Positions 1 through 7,908 of a stretch of DNA of 37,502 nucleotides are shown piece by piece. A program made the translations under genes and the position numbers. How positions within the stretch are numbered: position 1 is the stretch's first letter; each line of letters opens with the position of its first letter. Origin of the DNA: an uncultured Lachnospiraceae bacterium (GTDB lineage: Bacteria; Bacillota; Clostridia; Eubacteriales; Anaerofustaceae); the NCBI GenBank assembly GCA_944381375.1, contig CALWKX010000013.1:1-37502 (forward strand), written 5' to 3'. The notes under the pieces were generated by a model. The model saw nothing but the letters and a program-made list of their open reading frames with translations. It ran no database searches and had not been told where the DNA came from.

Positions 1-1608
1 GTCTGTTACAAGCGTTTCGTCTACCCACCCGTATACATCGCTTCCTGCGCTTTCGCCCTGAAGATGATAAGGATGAATATCTGTTTGTGAGATATAAGTT
101 AGTTTTGCATATCCTGCGCTTCTTAATACTTGCCGTGATTGTTCTTTGTTCATCTGCTGATATACGAAGTATGGTGAAGTTATTTACTGTGGGGGCCTGT
201 GCAGGTATGCTCTTTGTGATATTATCGCAAACGATACTGCATGAAATAGTGTTTTGTTCGCTGTCGCCTATAGAGGATACGCCTCCTGCCATCGTTATTT
301 TTAAGCATATGCCATCGTCGGTAACTTCGCCGAAAGTTGTGGTAAAATCCTGCGTGATATCTGTTCCCTGTTTTTCATCTTCCAGCGGAATTTCGATGCC
401 TCCTTTATTGTTGCGGTAGAGTTTATTTTCGGCGTAACTGTAGACTAAAGCCGAAGGCAGAGATTCCGGCATTGTAAAGCAGTGGGCTTCGCCATTGAAT
501 TCAAAGCAATAAATGCCGCTTTCGCCTCCCTGTATAGTGTATGTGTAAGTTACGTCAGTATAGCGTTCTGCGGTTACAGAGGTTATATAAGGAGCTGCAT
601 AAGCATATACTGTAATTTGATCCGTTATTGTTTCCAATGAACTTATTCCACGGCTGTCTTTAACGTACGCTGAAATTGGAATTATCCCCGTGGTATATAA
701 GACGCCGCTGTTTGTTGAAGATTCGCTTGTTGAGGTTTTTTTATCTCCGATAGTGATTTCGTAAGAGGATATGGAAGCGCCCCATTTTGCTTCTGCGCCG
801 TTTATTTCTACTGTTAAGCTTGACTTGCCTTGAACGTAGCATCCGTTCAAAGTATTTTCTCTGTTTTTATAATACCTGTCATTGAAGGACTTGTATCTGT
901 GTCGGAAGGAACTGTCAGTTTTACGTTGATGGAATTTGTCCCGATAAGCGTACTTCCGGAGTAAGTGGAGACAGTAAGCAGACAATTGGCGCTTGAAGCA
1001 TTTGGTATTTGTCGTATAAAACTTTCTTTTAGTGCTGAAGTATCCCAATTAACGTAGGAAGCATTGGTATTAGTGGCAATTGTACCGCTTAAAGATAAGA
1101 ATTGATAAGTTATGGTATCAGTGAAACTAGATGAGTTACGTTGTATGTTAATGGTTTCGGTTTGACCGATATCAAATCCTTGCGCACTTATTGTTGATGC
1201 TCTGGGGATTGTGTCGAGGACAGCAGTACCGGATACGCTTCCTCCAGTCATGCCGCTTCCCGCATTAGCAGTGAATGTTGCTGATATATTTATTGTTTTG
1301 CTTCCATTTGCGTTATGCGATATAGTGAGCGTGTTTTCTGCAAGCGTATGTACAGAGGTGTTGTATTGACAATTATAAGTAATTGAATTTACAGATTTGA
1401 CGACTCCATTAATCGTCAGTGTTGCTGCTGCGGAATCGCTGTACGATCCCCATGATACGGAGGATTTGCAGCGAAAACGTAAAGATGCTTTCACTACGCT
1501 TGTGTTTGCGCTGATAGATTGACTTAAGGTTTCCCAATCTATCCATAGTTGATAGTAACTGGCGCTAGAGCCTGTTACGTTTCCCATAATTGTTCCTTTA
1601 TTTGCCAT
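1..1608 (-). pseudogene. Siphovirus DUF859-type tail protein, frameshifted, runs off the left edge
   Basis: The reading frame starts at the ATG at 1608, behind a good ribosome-binding site (AAGGAG about 9 nt upstream), and stays open to a stop at 847-849 (253 residues). The protein is Ser/Thr/Asn-rich and beta-strand-like, as in DUF859 phage tail or adhesion proteins. Past the stop, homologous-looking coding continues in the -1 frame (residues beginning NGCYVQGKSSLTVE, later SAYVKDSRGI, a common repeat motif in this family). Near position 118 it shifts back to the original frame, giving AGYAKLTYISQ, then HPYHL and VYGWV, a signature of SH3-like wall-binding repeats in clostridial phage proteins. 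Two disruptions of opposite sign therefore restore the initial frame. Gene decay and sequencing error both fit. The family assignment is from memory of motifs. The C-terminus lies outside the window. Confidence 0.68.
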
Positions 1609-1647
1609 TTTTTTTAATCTCCTTTTAAATTATTTATTTTTGATATT

Positions 1648-1670
1648 GAAAAAACGCCCGAAGGCGTTTG
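1648..1670 (-). terminator. Rho-independent terminator with UUCG-type loop
   Basis: Read on the minus strand, AACGCC-TTCG-GGCGTT is followed directly by a T run. The stem is perfect and the tetraloop is a stable one. It lies after the stop of the tape-measure-like fragment and 40 nt before the DUF859 gene, so it would have ended transcription of the upstream tail genes. Confidence 0.85.
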
Positions 1671-1683
1671 GTCTAATAATTTT

Positions 1684-1839
1684 TTAGATCAGCAAAGGGG
1701 ACGAGCCTGTTTGTTTGACAATACCATTGTGGTATTCTATTACTTCTTTACCGAGTGTTTTTCTGTCTACCTGAAAAGTAGCGTTCAGTGCGATTGGCGC
1801 ATTTGCGCTGCCGCTGATTAAAGATTTCCGTACAGTTGG
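1684..1839 (-). pseudogene. C-terminal fragment of a phage tail protein, possibly tape measure
   Basis: An open minus-strand frame of about 51 codons runs from just after an in-frame TGA (1840-1842) to a TAA at 1684-1686. It has no start codon or ribosome-binding site. It encodes SANAPIALNATFQVD followed by GKEVIEYHNGIVKQTG, which resembles the extreme C-terminus of tape-measure proteins (a beta strand followed by a xGKxVxEY motif). Its position just upstream of the DUF859 gene with a terminator behind it fits a tail module. The remainder of such a gene (normally thousands of bases) is missing, and the opposite-strand small-gene cluster begins where this fragment ends. Family assignment is tentative. 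Confidence 0.45.
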
Positions 1840-1857
1840 TCACATGAGGGTCGTGTT

Positions 1858-2009
1858 ATGTTTAGCGTTATTACGATCATTAATTTTTTAATTATTGGCA
1901 TAGTTATAGTTTTTTTATTCTGTTTGTAGTTTTATCGATTATTTTGCCTTTCTTTAGCTATCGAATCAGAAATGAAGATTGTCCTAAATACAAAGAAGCT
2001 TGCGGATGA
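1858..2009 (+). pseudogene. Small membrane peptide gene, probably frameshifted
   Basis: An ATG at 1858 follows GAGGG at suitable spacing. The first frame gives a very hydrophobic stretch (MFSVITIINFLIIGIVIVF) and stops after 23 codons. In another frame the hydrophobic run continues (VVLSIILPFFSYRIR) and ends NEDCPKYKEACG at a TGA (2007-2009). A single indel around 1918 would join the two into one small protein with a long membrane helix and a short Cys-containing tail. That TGA overlaps the ATG of the next frame (ATGA). The joined reading is an inference, and the product is unknown. Confidence 0.3.
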
Positions 2010-2230
2010 ATTATAGGTTTTACACTAAGTTTTTTGAACGGATTTCATATTTAGCGAGGTTTAATATGTTTAAAATATGTTCTGCTCTTATTACTTGGCT
2101 ATGTCACAAAGTTAATGCTTTATTAACTGTTGCTGAGATTATTAATTTGATTCTTTTAATAATATATGTCATTGTAGTTATTTTATTTTATATACAAAAA
2201 TACAAGAAGATTAAGAATAAGAGAAAATAG
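2006..2230 (+). CDS. Small membrane protein, unknown function
   Basis: 74 residues from the ATG at 2006, which overlaps the TGA of the preceding frame as ATGA, an arrangement typical of translational coupling. A TTG at 2000 would add two residues. The product has a basic N-terminal half (FYTKFFERISYLARF), a central hydrophobic piece, a C-terminal transmembrane helix (INLILLIIYVIVVILFYI) and a strongly basic tail (QKYKKIKNKRK). I do not recognise it. It runs opposite to the surrounding tail genes, as accessory 'moron' genes often do, but nothing in its sequence gives a function. Confidence 0.42.
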   Translation: MNYRFYTKFFERISYLARFNMFKICSALITWLCHKVNALLTVAEIINLILLIIYVIVVILFYIQKYKKIKNKRK

Positions 2231-2242
2231 AAGGAGATAAAA

Positions 2243-2617
2243 ATAGGTATATATAAATCAATTCCGCACTTGGTAGGTTTTATTGATATAATAAAAGACG
2301 AGCAATATATAAAAAAGCTTTGTATTATAGTGGTGCGCAACGAAGGGCTGACGATCGATGTGTATTCGGACGAAAAAATAAGCCTGTATATAGAATACGA
2401 AAATCTTTTAGAATTTAGCTTTGCAGATAAAAATTACAAACCGAACAAAGAATTCGATAACATGCCGGATGAGATAATAATTAAATACAGAGACGAACAA
2501 GGAAGTGTCGAAAGTATTAATTATTATCTAAATACGGAGTCAAAAAAACTCAATCAGAAAGCATTGAAGGATTTAGACATGTTTGCGTTGGTTAATAAAA
2601 AAATGAGCGCAGCCTAG
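2243..2617 (+). CDS. Hypothetical protein, apparent ATA start codon
   Basis: An open frame ends at the TAG at 2615-2617. A strong AAGGAG (2231-2236) sits six bases upstream of an ATA at 2243 that is in frame with the whole protein. From it the product would read (M)GIYKSIPHLVGFIDIIKDE, 124 residues. The only conventional start nearby is the TTG at 2270, 33 nt beyond the ribosome-binding site, too far to use it. The likely history is an ATG-to-ATA mutation, or use of a rare AUA start. The protein is acidic and lysine-rich with alternating beta-like stretches (KKLCIIVVRNEGLTIDVYSD; KISLYIEYENLLEFSF), possibly an immunity or PH-like fold, but I recognise no family. It follows the small membrane gene by 12 nt. 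Confidence 0.5.
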   Translation: MGIYKSIPHLVGFIDIIKDEQYIKKLCIIVVRNEGLTIDVYSDEKISLYIEYENLLEFSFADKNYKPNKEFDNMPDEIIIKYRDEQGSVESINYYLNTESKKLNQKALKDLDMFALVNKKMSAA

Positions 2618-2820
2618 ATAATACTCATACTGTATGTGCGCGGGATAAACAGCACGAACATTGAGCGGGGGCTGATGAACGCATTAAGCGTTTAAATGAA
2701 ATTAAGGCATTTTTTCAGACTCCCATAAAAACTATTGCTGTACAGAATTTTGTCGCCATATGGCGAAATCACGGCGTCTGATTGAATATTTTGAGATACA
2801 TGCATGTCATGACTATGAAT
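2618..2820 (+). other. Degenerate coding remnant, no intact gene
   Basis: This stretch holds short open pieces in two plus frames, YVRGINSTNIERGLMNAL ending at a TAA near 2694, and a frame at 2674-2781 reading DERIKRLNEIKAFF then FVAIWRNHGV before TGA. The codon use looks like real coding, but there is no start or ribosome-binding site and the frames are broken. It is probably the decayed end of an unidentified gene. Confidence 0.3.
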
Positions 2821-2857
2821 AAAAGCGGGGCGTGTGTTTTAAACCGCCTCCGCTTTT
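2821..2857. terminator. Bidirectional hairpin terminator between convergent units
   Basis: AAAAGCGG pairs with CCGCTTTT around an imperfect GC-rich inner part. A/T runs on both sides allow termination in either direction. It sits between the plus-strand cluster ending at 2617 and the minus-strand tail gene ending at 2906. Confidence 0.65.
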
Positions 2858-2905
2858 ATATTTGTGACGGGTTTGATCTATTGATAAGTATTATCAGATT
2901 TTTTA

Positions 2906-4545
2906 TCAGTCAGATGTATTTTCTTGTTTCATCTTAGTGAATGTCAAGTTGCCGTTGCTGCGTTTCAAATATGCGAAATCGGATATTTGAACTTTTTGAA
3001 TGTTTTCAATCGAAAAACTGTCGTTAGAAAAATATGCTAACGGGTTATTGCTGCTGTCGTAGAAAGCTATCCGATCGTTTTCTATTTTCAAGGCAATAGC
3101 AGAGCTTGTTTCACCCAGAATAATGCAGCCGTTATTGAAATGAATGAAATTGCCCAGATTTTTGGGATTTCCTTCGGAATAATTTTCCACGGCTATGCGT
3201 TCGGTATTCAAATATCCTGTGTTTATCATGCTTGCATTAATGTTGCCGAGCATGTCTATTGCAACTCCGTCGATGCTTTGCCCTCCGTCGCTGCTGAAAT
3301 AAAGGCCGTTTTTGTTCATTGTCCAGACTTTTGTATTCTCCGTAAGTATTGGAGTATCCATTATGCGCCAACCCATCGGCAGGCTGCTGTCTTCGTCATA
3401 TATCAGCTCAAAGTAACCGCCTTTTACTCCGACGATAGTTTCTATTGATTCTTTAAAGGCATTTTTAAGCCCTGAATACATTTGCTCGAGTTTCTCGTTC
3501 GTAGGGGATTTTTCTATTGCAGCGGCAGCTTCGCTTTCGCCATGAACAGATATAACGGAATTCATGCCTTTGCCGAATACGAAGGTTTGAGCCATGATAT
3601 GTATATCCGTCATGCTGCTCTCTTCCGTAACGATATCCGTGCACTCCAGCAACGGTATGCCTCGATACTTAAGGGTGCAAGGCGTTATTTTCATACCTGC
3701 CGTGTTTGCAAATATTTCGTCAAGCCGTTTTTTTGTCATGAAAGGATTTGTGAACGAGATACCATATCCGTCGCCGGCAGTAATTACGTTGTCCTGTGTG
3801 CCGGAAGTAATACTGTTTATAATAAACGCTCCGTCCGTAGTCCTTTCAAAACCGTCAAGATACTGCATTTGCCGTGTTATGATGATTTTGTCTTCGCTGT
3901 CTCCCTCAAGATCCGCCGGTTCGTACCAACGCAGCGAAAGACAGCCGTTTCTGTCAAAAACAGCGTTTTTGCCGATCAGAGAGGCTATGAAGCCGATCAT
4001 TTCGCGGCAGGTAAAGGTTGATTCATATACGTCTATGCGGTAATCGTATTCGTTTAAATCAACGTTTGAAGATATATTGTTCTGTTCGATTATATCCGCC
4101 CACACATCTGATATATCTGCGCTGTGGTAATTGTTTCTGACTATTGCATGGCCTATATCTTCGCCCAGAGAGCCGTGCGTATATGAGACTTCTTCTCCGT
4201 CAATATAATTTATTTTGAGTTTTTCGTCATAAGTATCGTATATGAGTTTTTCTCCGGGCGAAAGCTGCGGCATTTCGAACTGTTTGATTCGGTGGAAAAC
4301 CAATAAGTTTGGCCGCTGACAGTATTTTCTTCGACGGTATATTCATATCTGAGATATGAAACGGGCGAAGCGTATTCGTGATTTGGCGCATATATATTAT
4401 TAAGCTTATTCATTCTGTCGTAGGCTGTGATTTCCACTGTTTTGTAACCGTTGTTATACAATTTTGATAAATTATATATATTTTTATTTTTCATATTATC
4501 TAAAAAATCTAGTATTTCGAGAATTTGACATTTAAGTAAAAACAA
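2906..4545 (-). pseudogene. Phage tail hub / minor structural protein, frameshifted and N-terminally truncated
   Basis: The main frame (4303-2906, 465 residues) is a siphophage tail-tip protein. Its N-terminal part resembles a hub or prophage-tail domain (RQMQYLDGFER; FTNPFMTKKRLDEIF). The C-terminal half has the Gp58-like pattern TKVWTMNKNGLYFSSDG, then NINASMINTGYLNTERI, then GNFIHFNNGCIILGE. Upstream sequence of the same protein lies in a different frame (4545-4210), with YKTVEITAYDRMNKLNNIYAP and ending TVSGQTYWF. The two frames join near 4300 at a short T run. Even joined, the gene lacks most of its 5' part. Coding fades out right at the tRNA-Thr terminator, so the gene was cut when the prophage was lost or rearranged. 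No ribosome-binding site is evident at 4545 or 4303. Confidence 0.75.
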
Positions 4546-4570
4546 AAAAAGGAGCTATTAGGCTCCTTTG
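4541..4570 (-). terminator. Terminator of tRNA-Thr(GGT)
   Basis: On the minus strand AAAGGAGC-CTAATA-GCTCCTTT is followed by a long T run. The 8-bp stem lies 11 bp downstream of the tRNA 3' end. The first codons of the truncated tail frame overlap its T run, marking the junction of host and phage-derived DNA. Confidence 0.85.
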
Positions 4571-4580
4571 ATAATTATAC

Positions 4581-4656
4581 TGGAGCTACTAAACGGGCTC
4601 GAACCGTTGACCTCATCCTTACCATGGACGCGCTCTACCTGCTGAGCTATAGTAGC
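4581..4656 (-). tRNA. tRNA-Thr (anticodon GGT)
   Basis: The minus strand folds as a 76-nt cloverleaf. The acceptor GCTACTA pairs with TAGTAGC, the D arm is GCTC/GAGC, the anticodon stem CGTCC/GGATG holds the loop ATGGTAA (anticodon GGT), and the T arm is AACGG-TTCGAGC-CCGTT. The CCA end is encoded. It reads ACC/ACU threonine codons. Confidence 0.95.
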
Positions 4657-4745
4657 ATATGGTATTTATATCAATAATGATAAAAAACTTTTTTGTATCA
4701 GCCGCATTTTGCGTTAAAGCGTTTGCGTTGCAGATTTTATGAGCT

Positions 4746-4774
4746 ATATTAGCATATATATATATTAATGTCAA
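4746..4774 (-). promoter_or_regulatory. Sigma-A-type promoter, probably for tRNA-Thr(GGT)
   Basis: On the minus strand TTGACA (4774-4769) is separated by 17 bp from TAATAT (4751-4746). It would start transcription about 80 nt upstream of the mature tRNA, a long but possible 5' leader. Confidence 0.5.
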
Positions 4775-4882
4775 TCAATAAAAAAGTAAAGATAAGAGAT
4801 TTATTTTTGAGTAAAATATATAATAATTGTTCATCTTAAGGTATAATACTATAACCGAATTATTCAGACAAAGGAACTTGAT

Positions 4883-5086
4883 ATGAGAAATTCTGTTTAT
4901 AGAGCCGATTGTCTTACAGGCGATGAAGATTCTCAGATGCTTACGCGCAGACTTCTTGACTGCAAAGGGATATTAAATGTGAAAACATATATATTCAGCA
5001 GTAAAATAGTAGTGTGTTATGATGAAAAAGAAATAAATCATATAGATATACGAAATATCATACTGGATGCTGGATTTGATATATAA
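4883..5086 (+). CDS. Small HMA-like (ferredoxin-fold) protein lacking CxxC
   Basis: 67 residues from the ATG at 4883, nine bases after AAGGA. A good -10 (TATAAT, 4842-4847) lies upstream. The pattern of a short strand, a helix with QMLTRRLLDCKGILNVKTYIF, then SSKIVVCYDEKEIN and DIRNIILDAGFDI matches the beta-alpha-beta-beta-alpha-beta heavy-metal-associated fold. The usual metal-binding CxxC at the first loop is replaced by CLTGDED, so metal transfer is doubtful. It may be a relic or a protein-interaction module. It sits 51 bp upstream of the flippase gene and could be co-transcribed. The assignment rests on fold pattern only. Confidence 0.75.
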   Translation: MRNSVYRADCLTGDEDSQMLTRRLLDCKGILNVKTYIFSSKIVVCYDEKEINHIDIRNIILDAGFDI

Positions 5087-5137
5087 TATCAAGTTTATTT
5101 TATATTTGAAAATTCACTGAAACGGAGACTTCGCGTA

Positions 5138-6691
5138 GTGACCAAAAAACAAAAAAGCTATCTTGGCGGCGCGGCCATACTGGCGGCAGGCAGTATGATA
5201 GCGAAATTTCTCGGTATATTTTTCAAAAGTCCGCTCAACAATATCATCGGAGAATACGGGCTGGGTCTGTATTCATATGCATATCCTTTATATAATACTT
5301 TTATATCGATTTCCACTATAGGCCTGCCTGTAGCCGTTTCAAAGCTTGTTTCCGAATATGCGGCGTCAGGCAATTATAAAACTGCTTACAAAGTTTATAA
5401 AACAGCTCTCATAACGCTGGGGATTCTGGGATTTTTATCCACGGTGATCATGTTTACGTGCGCTGATATATTTATCAGTGTATTTCAATGGGATCCAGAG
5501 GCTTATTACAGTATAATAGCCATTTCCATAGCGCCGTTTTTTGTGGCGCTCACTTCGGCGTACAGAGGATTTTTCCAGGGCATGCAGGCAATGTCATACT
5601 CCGCCGTTTCTCAAATTGTTGATCAAATGGTGCGCGTTGGTTCGGGAATAGCTCTTGCATATATTCTGACAGTAAATTTCGGCGTGTCAGCCGGCGCTGC
5701 AGGCGCCACTTTCGGTGCGAGTGCAGGAGCAGCGGCAGCTTTTATATTCCTTATGTTTTCGTTTATTTTCTTTAAACGCAAGCAGAGGCCATTGATCAAA
5801 CAAAGCCAGAACATGCCGAATACTTCTACTAAAAGTATACTTAAATCTCTGGTTCTAATAGCGATACCCGTTGCCTTTGCCGGCCTTGTAAGCACAATTA
5901 TGGAACTTATAAACACAGCGACGGTACCTGCATGCCTTATAAAGGCGGGCGTTGAAGATCCTACGACATTATTGGGTATTCTGGAACAGAAAGCGCAAAC
6001 TTTGATAAATGTGCCGTTAGTAATAGGTTCGGCTTTATCTTCAAGTCTTGTACCGACCATAAGTCAGTCGCTGCAACTTAACAGAACAAAAGAGGCGGTA
6101 AATAAAACTTCCATGGCTGTAAGAGTATCTTTTCTTATAGCTGTGCCCAGTGCTGTGGGATTGAGCGTGCTGAGCGAGCCGATAATTGAATTGTTATTCT
6201 TTAATTCCACACCAATAGCTTATACAATGCTTTCTTATTTAGCATACAGCGTTATCTTTTCGATAGGCATGGTTACGCTTCAGGGAATATTGCAGGGAGC
6301 AGGCAAATTTTACACTGCGCTGAAAAACGTATTTATAGGAGCCGTGGTAAAAGTTGTTTTGAATTTAACGCTTATACCTGTGCCTTCAATTGGTATATTC
6401 GGCGCTATTATATCTACAATAGTAGCTTCATTTGTAATATTCACGCTTAATTATATAGACGTGAAAAAGTACGTTGGCATATCAAACGTAGGCTGGAAAA
6501 TTGTCAAAACTTTTGTATGTTCTGCAATAATTGGAATATTCTGCTATATTTTTTATCCGGCGCTCAACGTTGTTATGGATTTTCGTATAGCCGTTTTGAT
6601 TACTATCGCGCTGGCTGTAGTAATATATGCAGGATTAGTGATTATTACAGATACATTCAGCATTAAAGATTTGAAAAAGGTCAGAGAGTAA
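5138..6691 (+). CDS. Polysaccharide/lipid II flippase, SpoVB/MurJ family
   Basis: 517 residues from a GTG start with GGAG upstream. The protein is almost entirely hydrophobic with about 14 membrane helices, and starts with a short basic segment and the typical KSYLGGAAILAAGSMIAKFLG opening of the MOP superfamily. The motif SPLNNIIGEYGLGLYSYAYP near residue 31-50 is characteristic of the SpoVB/YtgP group. Such proteins flip undecaprenyl-linked peptidoglycan precursors. SpoVB acts in spore cortex synthesis in Bacillus. Whether this is the sporulation paralogue or a vegetative one cannot be told from sequence alone. It ends 1 bp before rsmA, so the two are probably one transcript. Confidence 0.88.
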   Translation: MTKKQKSYLGGAAILAAGSMIAKFLGIFFKSPLNNIIGEYGLGLYSYAYPLYNTFISISTIGLPVAVSKLVSEYAASGNYKTAYKVYKTALITLGILGFLSTVIMFTCADIFISVFQWDPEAYYSIIAISIAPFFVALTSAYRGFFQGMQAMSYSAVSQIVDQMVRVGSGIALAYILTVNFGVSAGAAGATFGASAGAAAAFIFLMFSFIFFKRKQRPLIKQSQNMPNTSTKSILKSLVLIAIPVAFAGLVSTIMELINTATVPACLIKAGVEDPTTLLGILEQKAQTLINVPLVIGSALSSSLVPTISQSLQLNRTKEAVNKTSMAVRVSFLIAVPSAVGLSVLSEPIIELLFFNSTPIAYTMLSYLAYSVIFSIGMVTLQGILQGAGKFYTALKNVFIGAVVKVVLNLTLIPVPSIGIFGAIISTIVASFVIFTLNYIDVKKYVGISNVGWKIVKTFVCSAIIGIFCYIFYPALNVVMDFRIAVLITIALAVVIYAGLVIITDTFSIKDLKKVRE

Positions 6692-6692
6692 A

Positions 6693-7565
6693 ATGGATGA
6701 TATGACAAATCCGTCTGTAATAAAACGGTATGCTCAAGCACATGGTTTTTATCTTAAAAAAAGTATGGGGCAGAATTTTTTGATTGATGGCAATATAGCC
6801 CGACGGATTACAAATGCTGCGTGTTTGTCTGAGAATGATTACGTATTGGAAATCGGACCCGGCGCCGGTGCGCTTACGCAATATCTTATAAATGATGCAA
6901 AACATGTTTTTGCAGTGGAGATGGATTCTTTTGCCTGTAAAATATTGCAAGAAGCTTTCAGCGGCGCGGACAATTTAACGATTATCAATCAAGATATACT
7001 GAAATGCGAATTGACCGATTTATTAAAAGACATCAGCGGGCGTATTGTGTGTGTATCGAATCTGCCGTATTATATAACTTCTCCGATAATCATGAAGCTG
7101 TTAAAGAGCAGGATAAGTTTTGAAAGTATAATAGTTATGCTGCAAAAGGAAGCAGCAATGCGTTTGCGCGCAAAACCAGGCACGAAAGATTATTCATCAT
7201 TCACAATTGCAGTTGAGTATTATGCGCAAACGCAGTTTTTGTTTGATGTTCCCAAAAGCGTATTTATGCCGGTTCCCAAAGTAGATTCGGCAGTAATGAA
7301 GTTGTCGCCGCGAAAGCAGCCTTTTGTTGATGTTAAAGACGTTGGCTTATTTTTCGATGTTTTGAAAGCAGGCTTTGCGATGCGAAGGAAAACACTGGCT
7401 AACTGTTTGAATACGGCATTAGGTATTGATAAAATTGATATTGTCCGTATTCTTGGAGATATGGGGCTTGAACCGGCCTGCCGCGGAGAAAAACTGACGA
7501 TTCAGCAATTCGCATTGCTTTCAGATAAAATTTATGGTTTGATTGAAGAAAAAAAACTTGATTAA
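6693..7565 (+). CDS. rsmA: 16S rRNA (adenine(1518)-N6/adenine(1519)-N6)-dimethyltransferase RsmA (KsgA)
   Basis: 290 residues, a normal length for RsmA. It dimethylates the two adjacent adenines in the helix 45 loop of 16S rRNA late in small-subunit assembly. Visible motifs are KKSMGQNFLID near residue 22, the SAM-binding EIGPGAGALT (53-62), the acidic NQDIL motif, the catalytic NLPYYI (123-128) and VFMPVPKVDSAVM in the C-terminal part. The start codon lies one base after the stop of the flippase gene, indicating one transcript, and the ribosome-binding region overlaps that gene's end. A tRNA-Thr gene with its own promoter begins directly downstream. Confidence 0.97.
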   Translation: MDDMTNPSVIKRYAQAHGFYLKKSMGQNFLIDGNIARRITNAACLSENDYVLEIGPGAGALTQYLINDAKHVFAVEMDSFACKILQEAFSGADNLTIINQDILKCELTDLLKDISGRIVCVSNLPYYITSPIIMKLLKSRISFESIIVMLQKEAAMRLRAKPGTKDYSSFTIAVEYYAQTQFLFDVPKSVFMPVPKVDSAVMKLSPRKQPFVDVKDVGLFFDVLKAGFAMRRKTLANCLNTALGIDKIDIVRILGDMGLEPACRGEKLTIQQFALLSDKIYGLIEEKKLD

Positions 7566-7586
7566 TACGATAGTTTATGTTATAGT
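7558..7586 (+). promoter_or_regulatory. Promoter of tRNA-Thr(CGT)
   Basis: TTGATT (7558-7563), 17 bp, TATAGT (7581-7586). The tRNA begins 17 bp after the -10. The -35 box overlaps the stop codon of rsmA. Confidence 0.72.
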
Positions 7587-7603
7587 CAACTGCGTTAAAG
7601 TGT

Positions 7604-7679
7604 GCTGATGTGGCTCAGTTGGTAGAGCAATTGATTCGTAATCAATAGGTCGAGTGTTCGAGTCACTCCATCAGCACCA
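7604..7679 (+). tRNA. tRNA-Thr (anticodon CGT)
   Basis: 76-nt cloverleaf. The acceptor GCTGATG pairs with CATCAGC, the D arm is GCTC/GAGC, the anticodon stem ATTGA/TCAAT holds the loop TTCGTAA (anticodon CGT), and the T arm is GAGTG-TTCGAGT-CACTC. The discriminator is A and CCA is encoded. It reads ACG codons. It converges with tRNA-Trp. Confidence 0.95.
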
Positions 7680-7710
7680 TTTTAATTTTCTAATAAATGA
7701 TTAGCATATA

Positions 7711-7740
7711 AAAAAACCGCTTATAAGGCGGTTATTTTTA
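7711..7740. terminator. Shared terminator between convergent tRNA genes
   Basis: AACCGC-TTATAAG-GCGGTT is flanked by an A run on the left and ATTTTTA on the right, so it can stop transcription from tRNA-Thr (plus) and tRNA-Trp (minus). Confidence 0.82.
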
Positions 7741-7741
7741 A

Positions 7742-7817
7742 TGGCAGGGGCAGAAGGACTTGAACCCTCGGCACATGGTTTTGGAGACCATTGCTCTACC
7801 AACTGAGCTATACCCCT
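7742..7817 (-). tRNA. tRNA-Trp (anticodon CCA)
   Basis: 76-nt minus-strand cloverleaf. The acceptor AGGGGTA pairs with TGCCCCT, the D arm is GCTC/GAGC, the anticodon stem ATGGT/ACCAT holds the loop CTCCAAA (anticodon CCA), and the T arm is GAGGG-TTCAAGT-CCTTC. The discriminator is G and CCA is encoded. Confidence 0.96.
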
Positions 7818-7827
7818 ATGCCGGATA

Positions 7828-7856
7828 ATTATACACGAGCAGTTTTTGTTTGTCAA
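7828..7856 (-). promoter_or_regulatory. Consensus sigma-A promoter of tRNA-Trp
   Basis: On the minus strand TTGACA (7856-7851), 17 bp, TATAAT (7833-7828), a perfect consensus, with the tRNA starting 10 bp after the -10. Confidence 0.9.
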
Positions 7857-7894
7857 CATTGATTTAGCGCCTTTAAAAAAGCTAAAGTTCATTG

Positions 7895-7900
7895 TATAAT
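7895..7900 (+). promoter_or_regulatory. -10 box very close to the NusG_II gene start
   Basis: A perfect TATAAT ends 8 bases before the ATG at 7909, so the expected transcription start falls within one to three bases of the start codon. There is no Shine-Dalgarno sequence in the gap. The -35 position holds only TTTAAA. This suggests a leaderless or nearly leaderless mRNA. Confidence 0.45.
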
Positions 7901-7908
7901 AACTGCAT

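Noticed and set aside
840-870. Programmed -1 frameshift in the DUF859 gene
   Set aside because: There is no X-XXY-YYZ slippery heptamer in the right phase and no downstream pseudoknot that I can see. Decay or read error is simpler.
3482-4043. Two long plus-strand open frames of 150-180 codons opposite the tail hub gene
   Set aside because: They are antisense shadows of a coding frame that clearly matches phage tail proteins. They have no ribosome-binding site and odd composition.
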